Source of the DNA: UBA2040 sp041674745
GTDB taxonomy: Bacteria; Bacteroidota; Bacteroidia; Flavobacteriales_D; Crocinitomicaceae
Length of the DNA stretch: 64,000 nt
Direction of reading: 5' to 3'
Assembly (NCBI GenBank): GCA_041674745.1
Contig: JBAYVD010000012.1
Coordinates: 1 to 64,000 of the forward strand
A program made the position numbers and the translations under genes. The notes under the pieces are model-generated. The model saw only the letters and a list, made by a program, of their open reading frames with translations. It was not told the DNA's origin and ran no database searches. Shown here piece by piece: positions 1-7,261 of this stretch. The first letter of the stretch is position 1. Every line of letters starts with the position of its first letter.

Positions 1-230
1 AACTTTCCCCAAAACAAACTAACCGTCCAGAACTTGCAACTTTGAATTGCGCAGCAAGAACTTGCAACTCGCAACTTTCCCCAAAACAAACTAACCGTCC
101 AGAACTTGCAACTTTGAATTGCGTAGCAAGAACTTGCAACTTGTAACTTTTCCCCAAAACAAACTAACCGTCCAGAACTTGCAACTTTGAATTGCGTAGC
201 AAGAACTTGCAACTTGTAACTTTTTTCCCC
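1..230. repeat. Tandem repeat, about 72 bp unit, three copies plus a partial fourth
   Basis: Units start at 1, 73 and 145 (72, 72 and 73 bp); a fourth copy begins at 218 and breaks off after its C-run. Each unit begins AACTTTCCCC and contains two AACTTGCAAC words around a small stem TTGC-GTA-GCAA. Copies differ by only a few bases (GCGCAGC versus GCGTAGC, and T-run length). The array may continue to the left of the window. The last partial unit runs directly into the promoter of the next gene. The same words recur at 26953-27175. Confidence 0.9.
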
Positions 231-231
231 T

Positions 232-239
232 TACCTTTG
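232..239 (+). promoter_or_regulatory. Bacteroidota -7 promoter box for the pterin synthase gene
   Basis: TACCTTTG matches the TAnnTTTG consensus of the Bacteroidota housekeeping sigma factor and lies 17 bp before the GTG start at 257. Candidate -33 TTG triplets lie inside the last repeat unit (207-209 and 214-216), but neither is at the ideal spacing. Confidence 0.6.
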
Positions 240-256
240 CATTTTATTTAGAATCA

Positions 257-688
257 GTGAAAACCGTTTACATTACCCGTAGAGAAACCTTCAACGCTGC
301 CCACAAATTGTGGAATGATGGTTGGAGTTTGGAAAAAAACGAAGAAGTTTTTGGCCGTTGTTGCAATGCTAATTGGCATGGACATAATTTTGTTTTGTAT
401 GTGACCGTAAAAGGAGAGCCGCATCCAGAAACCGGTTTCGTGATGAATTTGAAAGACTTAAGTACTTTAATTCAAGACGAAATTATCGAACATTTGGACC
501 ATAAAAACTTGAATTTGGATGTTCCATTTTTGAAAGGAGTTTTGGCTTCGACTGAAAATGTCATCATTGCAATCTGGGATCGATTGATTGGCCCTGTGAA
601 AGAGTATGGGGGTGAATTGGTGAAGTTGAAATTGGTGGAAACGGAAAACAATTTCGTAGAATATTTTGGAGACAATGAACCTTTTTAA
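257..688 (+). CDS. 6-pyruvoyl tetrahydropterin / 6-carboxytetrahydropterin synthase (QueD/PTPS family)
   Basis: Zinc-dependent T-fold enzyme acting on dihydroneopterin triphosphate, giving 6-carboxytetrahydropterin (queuosine route) or 6-pyruvoyl tetrahydropterin. The zinc ligands are visible as His16 (FNAAH) and His41/His43 (WHGHNF). The catalytic cysteine is Cys36, four residues before HGH as in the family, and LDHKNLN supplies the Asp-His pair near residues 81-82. The length of 143 aa is normal. The start is GTG, placed just after a clear -7 box. folE, which makes its substrate, follows after 34 bp, so the two probably form one operon. Sequence alone does not separate a queuosine role from a tetrahydrobiopterin role; no other queuosine gene is in the window. 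Confidence 0.88.
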   Translation: MKTVYITRRETFNAAHKLWNDGWSLEKNEEVFGRCCNANWHGHNFVLYVTVKGEPHPETGFVMNLKDLSTLIQDEIIEHLDHKNLNLDVPFLKGVLASTENVIIAIWDRLIGPVKEYGGELVKLKLVETENNFVEYFGDNEPF

Positions 689-722
689 TTGTCCTGCGTT
701 TAAAAAGGTATAAAATTAGCAC

Positions 723-1316
723 GTGGAAAATAAAATCATTTACAACGATCAACTTACTGAAAAAATAGCCGAACACTACAAGGACATCTTGAGTCAATTG
801 GGTGAAAATGCTAGCCGTGAAGGTTTGGAGAAAACCCCTGAGCGCGTGGCAAAATCACTTCAGTTTTTAACGCAAGGGTATGACCAAGATCCGGATGCTA
901 TTTTAAATTCAGCGATTTTTCACGAAGAATATTCAGAAATGGTAATTGTGAAAGACATCGAAGTTTATTCCATGTGCGAACACCACATGTTGCCCTTTTT
1001 CGGAAAAGCCCACATAGCGTATATTCCCAACGGAAAAATTGTTGGTTTGAGTAAAATTCCGCGCGTAGTGGATGCGTATGCCAGAAGATTGCAAGTACAA
1101 GAACGTTTAACCTTGGAAATCCGCGATGCTATTCATCGTGTGTTGGAACCAAAAGGCGTGGCAGTTGTCATCGAATGTGCGCACATGTGCATGCAAATGC
1201 GCGGCGTGCAGAAACAAAACTCAACGACTACCTCGAGTGCGTTTACAGGATTGTTCATGAAAAACGAAACCACACGTAAAGAATTCATCAACTTGATTCA
1301 AGCAAAATTGCATTAA
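723..1316 (+). CDS. folE: GTP cyclohydrolase I
   Basis: Converts GTP to 7,8-dihydroneopterin triphosphate, the first step of folate and pterin synthesis, in the cytosol. The 197 aa length is typical of type I enzymes. Zinc ligands are Cys85 and His88 in SMCEHH and Cys156 in ECAHMCM; the signature MRGVQKQNS and the C-terminal TRKEFINLI helix are also present. GTG is the start codon. It follows the pterin synthase gene by 34 bp with no terminator between them, so the product of this enzyme is probably passed to that one. Confidence 0.96.
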   Translation: MENKIIYNDQLTEKIAEHYKDILSQLGENASREGLEKTPERVAKSLQFLTQGYDQDPDAILNSAIFHEEYSEMVIVKDIEVYSMCEHHMLPFFGKAHIAYIPNGKIVGLSKIPRVVDAYARRLQVQERLTLEIRDAIHRVLEPKGVAVVIECAHMCMQMRGVQKQNSTTTSSAFTGLFMKNETTRKEFINLIQAKLH

Positions 1317-1408
1317 TCGTTTACTTTTTTTCAATTGATAAAAATTTCTAAATTTTTCCAACGATTCGGGAAAATACGTAATTTTACTTTCTCTATTAAT
1401 TTATAAAT

Positions 1409-2119
1409 ATGAGTAATTATATCAATCAACACGACGGATTTTCACAGGAAATTTCGCGTGAGTTTTTTAGAAGTGTTTACAGCTACATGGTCGGCGCTTT
1501 GGCTGTTTCAGGGATTATTGCCTATTGGGCAGGAACGCCTGAATTCTTTGCGCAGTATTTCATTTCTGCTTCCGGTGGAATTGCACCTTTGTTTTATGTT
1601 GTGGCATTCGCGCCTATGGGCCTAGGATTGTTGATTCAAATGGGATACAAACGTTTGTCGTTGGGGGCTTTGATGGGACTTTATTTACTATTTGCCGTGT
1701 TAATGGGACTTAGTTTGGGTTCTATTTTCTTGGTGTACTCGGGTCAATCGATTGCCATCACCTTCTTCGTAACAGCAGGAGCCTTCGCGGGAATGGCCAT
1801 TTTGGGTTATACCACAAAAACCGATTTGACAAAAATGGGTAGCTTGTTGTACATGGCTTTCATCGGAATTTTTATCGCGGGAATTGTGAATATTTGGATG
1901 AAAAGCGAAATGATGAGTTTTGTGATTTCTGTGATCGGCGTGTTTGTATTCACTGGATTAACAGCGTATTACATGCAGCAGCTGAAAGATATGTCTTCTG
2001 ATACGGACTTGTCAGGCTTGGATAGAAGCAAGTTGGCCATCGTGGGTGGTTTGATTTTGTACATCACGTTTATCAATTTATTCCTGTCTTTGCTTCGCAT
2101 AATGGGTTCTAGAGACTAA
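1409..2119 (+). CDS. Bax inhibitor-1 / YccA family membrane protein
   Basis: A 236 aa inner-membrane protein with about seven hydrophobic helices from residue 22 to the C-terminus, the layout of the BI-1/YccA (UPF0005) family. The helices include glycine-rich stretches such as GSLLYMAFIGIFIAGIVNI, and conserved-type acidic residues occur near the end (SDLSGLDRSKLAIVGGLILY). Bacterial members are linked to FtsH-dependent quality control or to pH-gated calcium leak, but no specific role can be read here. It stands alone, about 90 bp after folE. Confidence 0.85.
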   Translation: MSNYINQHDGFSQEISREFFRSVYSYMVGALAVSGIIAYWAGTPEFFAQYFISASGGIAPLFYVVAFAPMGLGLLIQMGYKRLSLGALMGLYLLFAVLMGLSLGSIFLVYSGQSIAITFFVTAGAFAGMAILGYTTKTDLTKMGSLLYMAFIGIFIAGIVNIWMKSEMMSFVISVIGVFVFTGLTAYYMQQLKDMSSDTDLSGLDRSKLAIVGGLILYITFINLFLSLLRIMGSRD

Positions 2120-2153
2120 GAAATTATTATTTTTACAAAAAAAACGAAACGTC

Positions 2154-2252
2154 ATGTCAGATAATTTTTTCGAAGAATCAACAGCAGCAGTAGGAACGAT
2201 CTTTACCATCGTTGCTTTAGGAATATTGGTTTCTATCCTAATTTGGGGATAA
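2154..2252 (+). CDS. Tiny single-pass membrane protein (32 aa), unknown
   Basis: An ATG-initiated frame of 32 codons ending in TAA, 34 bp after the Bax-inhibitor gene and ended by a hairpin terminator. An acidic, polar N-terminus of about 12 residues (MSDNFFEES) precedes one hydrophobic helix ending ILIWG. That composition (orderly transmembrane helix, start, stop and terminator) suggests a real short gene and not a chance frame. It resembles no family I can name. It may be co-transcribed with the Bax-inhibitor gene. Confidence 0.5.
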   Translation: MSDNFFEESTAAVGTIFTIVALGILVSILIWG

Positions 2253-2274
2253 TCCCAGCCGACAAAACGAATTG

Positions 2275-2307
2275 AATCCTCTGACTCTTTTGGGTTGGAG
2301 GATTTTT
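2275..2307 (+). terminator. Hairpin terminator after the small membrane protein gene
   Basis: AATCCTC pairs with GAGGATT across a 16-base loop and is followed by a short T-run. It ends just before the first possible ppa start at 2309, which argues for the downstream ATG at 2330 as the real start. Confidence 0.6.
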
Positions 2308-2329
2308 AATGTATATAAATAAACACAAA

Positions 2330-2863
2330 ATGACCAATCCTTGGCACAATGTCTCCATGGGAGAGAACGCACCTGAATTTGTAACTGGAATCATCGAAAT
2401 TCCGAAAAACTGCAGAGCGAAATACGAACTCGACAAAGATTCGGGCATGCTCAAACTAGATCGAGTTTTGTACTCGTCTATCAATTATCCAGCGAATTAT
2501 GGTTTCATTCCGCAAACCTATTGCGACGACAACGATCCCTTGGATATCTTGGTGATTTCTCAAATCGAAATCGTACCCATGTGTTTGGTGAAATCCAAAG
2601 TGATTGGCGTAATGCGCATGATGGACGGTGGCGAAATGGACGATAAAATCATCGCTGTAGCGGCCGACGACATGAGTTTCAATCACATCAACGACATCGA
2701 TGAATTGCCCGAACATTGGATCAAAGAATTGAGAAGTTTCTTCGAAAACTACAAAGTCTTGGAAAATAAAACCGTAGTCGTAGAAGAATTCCAAAACAAA
2801 GAAATTGCCATGCAAGTCATCGAGCAAAGCATTGTCGATTACAAAAAGAAATTTGGGAAATAA
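2330..2863 (+). CDS. ppa: Inorganic pyrophosphatase (family I)
   Basis: Soluble magnesium-dependent enzyme that hydrolyses pyrophosphate to two phosphates and so drives biosynthetic reactions. The family signature DDNDPLD (about residues 64-70) holds the metal-binding aspartates, and YPANYGFIPQT and DGGEMDDKI-type segments are present. With the start at 2330 the protein is 177 aa, the usual size. An upstream in-frame ATG at 2309 would add seven residues but touches the preceding terminator, so it is less likely. A strong terminator follows. Confidence 0.95.
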   Translation: MTNPWHNVSMGENAPEFVTGIIEIPKNCRAKYELDKDSGMLKLDRVLYSSINYPANYGFIPQTYCDDNDPLDILVISQIEIVPMCLVKSKVIGVMRMMDGGEMDDKIIAVAADDMSFNHINDIDELPEHWIKELRSFFENYKVLENKTVVVEEFQNKEIAMQVIEQSIVDYKKKFGK

Positions 2864-2882
2864 ATTTCCAACCCTTTTTTCA

Positions 2883-2918
2883 AATCCCTTCTGGTTTCGA
2901 CTCGAAGGGATTTTTTTT
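2883..2918 (+). terminator. Intrinsic terminator after ppa
   Basis: AATCCCTTC pairs with GAAGGGATT around a 12-base loop and is followed by eight T. The same nine-base stem is used by the terminator at 7166-7203. Confidence 0.9.
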
Positions 2919-2980
2919 GCACCAAAAGTTCATTCTTCCATTCTATTCTGTAAATTTAGGCAACCGAATACCTTAGTTGA

Positions 2981-3607
2981 ATGAGAAAAATAACTTTAAA
3001 CTTTGTATTGATATTCGTGTCAGCTATCTGCTTTTCACAATCTGAAAATAACGATTCTAATAGTATTATTCTGACATCAGAATATGGCTCCGAAAACTCA
3101 GAAATAAAAGACATTCTGCGATTCGAAGGTATAGAGTATCACAAATTGACCTTTAAAGGAAAGGGTTTACTCGGTAAGTCTTATACTTTATCTGTCAAAG
3201 AAATTTGGGATGGCAAAATAAAAACTGATAGTATTATTGTTGACAGTAAATCGATTCCTCTAGAATCATATCAAACTATAAACGACACAAGTTTCAAATT
3301 CAAGGTTATCTCAAAGTTGTCCTATAATGATCAGTTGAAAATGACATTCGATTTTTCAAGATTTGCTATTTCGCGAAATTTTGACGCAGTTAAATCTGGT
3401 GATTATAGTTTAAGGAATGTCGCAGAAGTAAGCGGAATAAAAATCAAAACAGGAGAAAAATTTTATTTATTGGCTTACATTTTACCGTATGAAAAGGACG
3501 GTTACAAATACTATTGTGCGGTTGAAAGTAGTGGGGAAGATATTATTAACTGGGGTGAGAAATTCGGCATTAAACATTATCTTGTATTTGAAATGGTATT
3601 TCAATAA
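2981..3607 (+). CDS. Secreted protein of unknown function
   Basis: A 208 aa protein with a clear N-terminal signal peptide (MRKITLNFVLIFVSAICFSQ) and cleavage expected after about residue 19, so it is probably periplasmic or surface-located. The rest is beta-rich and polar with no catalytic motif I recognise; there is no lipobox cysteine at the cleavage site. It stands alone between the ppa terminator and an intergenic stretch of 153 bp. Codon use is more AT-rich than in the neighbouring housekeeping genes, which may mean it is accessory. Confidence 0.65.
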   Translation: MRKITLNFVLIFVSAICFSQSENNDSNSIILTSEYGSENSEIKDILRFEGIEYHKLTFKGKGLLGKSYTLSVKEIWDGKIKTDSIIVDSKSIPLESYQTINDTSFKFKVISKLSYNDQLKMTFDFSRFAISRNFDAVKSGDYSLRNVAEVSGIKIKTGEKFYLLAYILPYEKDGYKYYCAVESSGEDIINWGEKFGIKHYLVFEMVFQ

Positions 3608-3760
3608 TAAGTTTTATAACAAATGCTATTCCGCCACTGCGATGCTTTAATGCTGCCGTTAAATTAAATTCTACCCTATATCAAACCAATCCTCCCCATT
3701 TTCAATCCACAATTCAATTCGAAGAAAATAATTATATTGTAGCTTTTATTAAAATTCCCA

Positions 3761-4360
3761 GTGAGAGACATCGACCGACAAGAATCCTTCCGCCTGGCGG
3801 CTGAAAAAATGCGACTGAAAAAAGAAAAGGAAGTACGCGAAGAAAACGAATTTTATGAGCGAATTACTTCCGGTAAACCCTGGTTCTTTTTTAAAGCGGT
3901 CATGATCTTCTGTACGCTGATTTTATTGGTTACGACCATCGATTTTTTCGTGGATGGTACAACCAAAAAACTAACAGAGGAAGACTGTAAAATAGATCGA
4001 GATTGGGAATATACCTGGCACAAGGTGCTGGACGTGGAAGGATATATGTTCACACCGCACTTCAATGATTGGTATGATCATGTTGAATCCAGTCTTACGC
4101 TTACGTATTCTCCCATTTTTCGAACGGGAAAGAAGTTGAGTTACGACATTCAATCAAAAGATTCCAGCTTAAGAAGGCACGAAGAAATCCGGCAGAATTC
4201 GATCTTTACGTGGTTTCCTGCCTTTCAAATTTTGCTGTTGATTCCGCTGCTTACCTTCCTTTTCAAACGACAAAGCGCCTGGTTTAACTTTGCACGAATT
4301 GCCTCGTTGGTTTTTGTGTTTCCCGGAACTTTGCTGGTGATTTACAACACGCTATTTTGA
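3761..4360 (+). CDS. Membrane protein of unknown function
   Basis: A 199 aa protein with GTG start. A highly charged N-terminal segment of about 40 residues rich in Lys, Arg and Glu precedes a transmembrane helix near residues 43-62. A soluble loop of about 85 residues follows, then two more helices at the C-terminus (FTWFPAFQILLLIPLLTFLF and a second ending LVIYNTLF). No family recognised. The next gene, also a membrane protein, follows after 80 bp and may be functionally linked. Confidence 0.6.
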   Translation: MRDIDRQESFRLAAEKMRLKKEKEVREENEFYERITSGKPWFFFKAVMIFCTLILLVTTIDFFVDGTTKKLTEEDCKIDRDWEYTWHKVLDVEGYMFTPHFNDWYDHVESSLTLTYSPIFRTGKKLSYDIQSKDSSLRRHEEIRQNSIFTWFPAFQILLLIPLLTFLFKRQSAWFNFARIASLVFVFPGTLLVIYNTLF

Positions 4361-4440
4361 AAGTGAAAAGGCATAGTCTGATAATCCAATAAAAAATACG
4401 GAGTATAAAAAAGAAAGAACGTAAAACCCGAGCGAAAAAA

Positions 4441-5742
4441 ATGGAAGAGAACCAGAAAACGAATGCTTTTAAAAAATTGCTGGAGCGATTGCAAGAAGAT
4501 TCTTGGCAATTGGAATTGTTGATTTCGGGTTTTGCCATTTTTGGTTTGTTTTATGCCTTGGAGCCCATTCGACACAAACTCTATGTGGCGAGTTTTGACC
4601 AAAATCAAGCCTTTGTCAATTTATTCGTGATCGTGTATTTTGCGCTGCAGGTCTTGATTTTCAATTTGTTGTTGCATGTGGTTTCCCGTGGACTGTGGAT
4701 TGGAAGTTTAGGACTTCGCTATGTGTTTGGTGAAATTGATTATGACCAACTGAAATACAGCGAGTTGTTTACCAACTATCTCAAAAAGAAAGTCGGTTCG
4801 TTTGATGACTACATAGCCAAATTGGAAAATTTTTGCAGCATTATTTTTGCCGTTTCTTTTCTCCTAGTTTTCTATATTTTTTCATTTTTCATTGTCGTTT
4901 TTCTTTTAAATGCCTTTAATGCGTCCATCCCAGATTGGGCTTTGATTCCAATTCGAATTTTATTCGGTATCGTGGCATTTGGTGCGATTCTCGTGGTTAT
5001 TGATTTCTTTACGCAAGGATCATTGAAAAAAGGCAAAAGAATTTCCAAGATTTATTTTCCGTTTTATTGGTTTTACAGTTTGTTGACTTTGTCTTTTTTG
5101 TATCGCCCACTGATATACAATTTGCTAGACAACAAGTTGGGCAGACGTGTCAGTTTTGTGCTGATTCCTTTCTATGTCCTCGTTTATGTTGTTTTTAATT
5201 TGAACTATCAAAAATCCAATTTTATCACCTTGAATTCTACCCAAGCTTCAAATAAAAATATCTCCAGTGGACGCAATTATGCCGATGTGATCGACAAAGA
5301 TGAAGACATATTTATCGGAGATTTTTCAATCCAGTCACAAGTCATTACCGAACCCTTTTTGAAAATCAGCGTGCCGATCAATAGTCGTATCGAAGATTCG
5401 TTGATAGCTTTCAATCCGCGCTTAAAACCAAAAAAAGACAAGCGCGGTTTGTATTTTAAGTCGCAAGTTACCATCAACAATTTTGGAGAAGACCAAGACC
5501 ACTTGAACGAGGAATACATCAAAAGTTTTGAAGAGAAATATCGATTTAAAATTGATGGGAAAACCTATGAAAATGAGTTCGTGATTACGAATTTTGGCAC
5601 GGGCTTTTATTTCGAATCCTATATAGGTATTAAAGACTTGCGAGACGGAAAGTACCTCATAGAAATGCAAAGCCGAAAAAGCAAAGGCAAGGATTCGTAT
5701 GTGAGTGTTTTAAAAGTTCCGTTTTGGTATTATGGGGAGTAA
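4441..5742 (+). CDS. Multi-pass membrane protein with a C-terminal soluble domain, unknown
   Basis: A 433 aa protein. The first 265 residues contain about six to seven hydrophobic helices, starting with LLISGFAIFGLFYAL near residue 27. The last 165 residues are polar and beta-rich, beginning around residue 270, and probably form an extracytoplasmic domain. The N-terminus is a short charged amphipathic stretch. I see no transporter or enzyme motif. It lies directly after another unknown membrane protein on the same strand, and a convergent lipoprotein gene follows after 27 bp. Confidence 0.65.
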   Translation: MEENQKTNAFKKLLERLQEDSWQLELLISGFAIFGLFYALEPIRHKLYVASFDQNQAFVNLFVIVYFALQVLIFNLLLHVVSRGLWIGSLGLRYVFGEIDYDQLKYSELFTNYLKKKVGSFDDYIAKLENFCSIIFAVSFLLVFYIFSFFIVVFLLNAFNASIPDWALIPIRILFGIVAFGAILVVIDFFTQGSLKKGKRISKIYFPFYWFYSLLTLSFLYRPLIYNLLDNKLGRRVSFVLIPFYVLVYVVFNLNYQKSNFITLNSTQASNKNISSGRNYADVIDKDEDIFIGDFSIQSQVITEPFLKISVPINSRIEDSLIAFNPRLKPKKDKRGLYFKSQVTINNFGEDQDHLNEEYIKSFEEKYRFKIDGKTYENEFVITNFGTGFYFESYIGIKDLRDGKYLIEMQSRKSKGKDSYVSVLKVPFWYYGE

Positions 5743-5769
5743 ATCATTAAGCAATTTTCTTCTTTTTTT

Positions 5770-6339
5770 TCAAAATCCTTGTCTTGTCAAGGGTACGTCG
5801 AAAGTTGCATTGGTAATCACACGGGTTGAATCGGCACCTGTCAGTCCCGTATAGCTGTAAGTTGTATAATTGAAATTGCCTTTGGCTCTTGTAGTGGTGA
5901 TTTCAGTAATTACAACTGTTCCGTAAATATGTGTCAAATCGGAACTTGCGGGTTTGGGTGCTTGCCAAATTTTTTCATTGGATAAATCTTTGTTTTCAAA
6001 GAAATAAGCTTGACCAGAATTGCTTAGCGTTATCGTGTAGGTGCCCGGGGTGAATTCCGTGGTAGAATACAAGAAAAAATCCATCATTTTGTTCGTCGTA
6101 GTGTTTTTTGATTCAAAATAAAATGAATACAAATTGCTTGTTCCAAACGAACTTTTGGTATGCACAACTTTTGAAGAGGATGGTGTAAACGCGGCTCCCG
6201 AAACCGTAGCGCTAAAAATGCCGTTGTCCACAGGTGTTGTAGGTGTGGGCGTTGGTGTAGGATCCGTTTTTTTCTTTTTGCAACTACCTACAGAAAAAAC
6301 AAGAAATAAAAACAAGGCAGCGTAAATTATACGTCTCAT
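5770..6339 (-). CDS. DUF6252-like lipoprotein
   Basis: A 189 aa lipoprotein: the signal peptide ends at VGSCKKKK, so Cys20 would be lipidated, followed by a Pro/Thr linker (PTPTPTPTTP). The body begins FSATVSGAAFTPS, the type of opening seen in small Bacteroidota lipoproteins of the DUF6252 group; this family placement is from memory of the pattern and is tentative. It is probably on the periplasmic or surface face of the outer membrane. A perfect -7 box (TATATTTG on this strand) lies 20 bp upstream. Confidence 0.65.
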   Translation of the reverse strand: MRRIIYAALFLFLVFSVGSCKKKKTDPTPTPTPTTPVDNGIFSATVSGAAFTPSSSKVVHTKSSFGTSNLYSFYFESKNTTTNKMMDFFLYSTTEFTPGTYTITLSNSGQAYFFENKDLSNEKIWQAPKPASSDLTHIYGTVVITEITTTRAKGNFNYTTYSYTGLTGADSTRVITNATFDVPLTRQGF

Positions 6340-6647
6340 AAGTAAAGCTTTAGGTACTCAAATATATAAAAAAAAAGAAATGAAATCAATTAAATTTGAA
6401 GTATAGAAATTCAATTCTAAATTGTTTTCGAATCGTAAAGCTTTGATGAAGAGGTTTCATATTGCTTTTCATACCTTTCCTAACAAATCACAAAAAAGGA
6501 GATAAATAACCGGAAGCCCCCTTCTTTTCTTTAACTTTAGATAAAATCATACAAGATTTTAAGTATTCGTATTCGTCAAGAATTCAATCGGTTACAGAAA
6601 TTCCATTCCATTGGAACCTTCATTTGTAAACTATTAAAATTAAAAGT
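6340..6647. promoter_or_regulatory. Divergent intergenic region with promoters for both sides
   Basis: 308 bp without a gene. On the minus strand CAAATATA at 6359-6366 reads TATATTTG, a -7 box for the lipoprotein gene. On the plus strand TAACTTTA at 6532-6539 resembles a -7 box for the disrupted stress gene that starts at 6648, which would leave a leader of about 100 bases. I see nothing else convincing in it. Confidence 0.45.
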
Positions 6648-7133
6648 ATGGAATCACAAGTCGCAGTTTATAATTCGCATCAAAAAGCAGTAGACGCCTT
6701 AGAGGTGTTAAAACGCAACAATTTTGAAATGAAACATGTTTCCTTGCTCTGAAAAGCAGAGAATAGAGACGGTCATCTTCATTTTACAGATATTGATACG
6801 GTTCAAAATCTGCCATTAATGATTGGATCAGGAGCAGGGCTCGTGCTTGGATTACTAGCAGGATTGAGTGTTCTAGCGATTCCTGGTTTTGGATTTTTAT
6901 ACGGTGCTGGCGCAGTAGTGGGTGCATTCGCGGGATTTGATATCGGGATGATCACAGGAGGAATCGGAACACTTCTTGCGACCGCCGGGTTGAAAGAGGA
7001 CGTTGTGGACAGGTTAACGGCCCATTTGGAAGAAGGATATTACCTGATTTTAGTAAAAGGTTCCTTGGAAGAGGTAAAGCGTGCTGAAAAGTTGTTACAC
7101 ACGGAAGGAACGCATTTGGACTATTTTAGATAA
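6648..7133 (+). pseudogene. General-stress (YflT-like) protein gene with an in-frame TGA at codon 35
   Basis: Reading from ATG 6648, the frame continues without shift to TAA at 7131-7133 apart from one TGA at 6750-6752. If that codon were GGA (one base change), the product would be about 161 aa. The N-terminal half (AVYNSHQKAVDALEVLKRNNFEMKHVSLL) looks like the alpha/beta YflT general-stress domain. The middle is a Gly/Ala-rich hydrophobic hairpin, and the end (YYLILVKGSLEEVKRAEKLL) is a ferredoxin-like repeat. Translation could restart at ATG 6819 to give 104 aa. I read it as a nonsense-disrupted gene or a sequencing error. TGA elsewhere in the window is a genuine stop. Confidence 0.7.
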
Positions 7134-7165
7134 TAAGCATAAAAAAAAGAATCTTCGAACTCAGT

Positions 7166-7203
7166 AATCCCTTCTTGTCAAGACGAGAAGGGATTTTTTT
7201 TAT
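7166..7203 (+). terminator. Intrinsic terminator after the stress gene
   Basis: AATCCCTTC pairs with GAAGGGATT, followed by eight or more T. It covers the TTG at 7175 that would otherwise open the next reading frame, so that start can be excluded. Confidence 0.9.
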
Positions 7204-7261
7204 TCAAACGATAAAACCGACTTTTTTTCACCATCTTTATACAACTAAAAGCAAATGCCCC

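Noticed and set aside
1..230. Possible CRISPR array
   Set aside because: Whole 72-bp units are repeated with almost no variable spacer between them, so it is a plain tandem repeat.
2456..2827. Open frame opposite ppa on the minus strand
   Set aside because: It is the mirror of a well-conserved gene, has a composition explained by ppa codons and no family similarity.
6750..6752. Alternative genetic code with TGA as glycine
   Set aside because: TGA ends many intact genes in the window (for example the Crp/Fnr gene, the glycosyltransferase and bioD).
6738..6765. Selenocysteine or other recoding of the TGA at 6750
   Set aside because: The small stem overlaps the TGA and does not follow it, no selenocysteine genes are seen, and the fitting residue is Gly.
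7175..7261. Longer N-terminus for the GH3-like protein from TTG 7175
   Set aside because: That TTG lies inside the hairpin of an intrinsic terminator, and the extra residues look non-coding.
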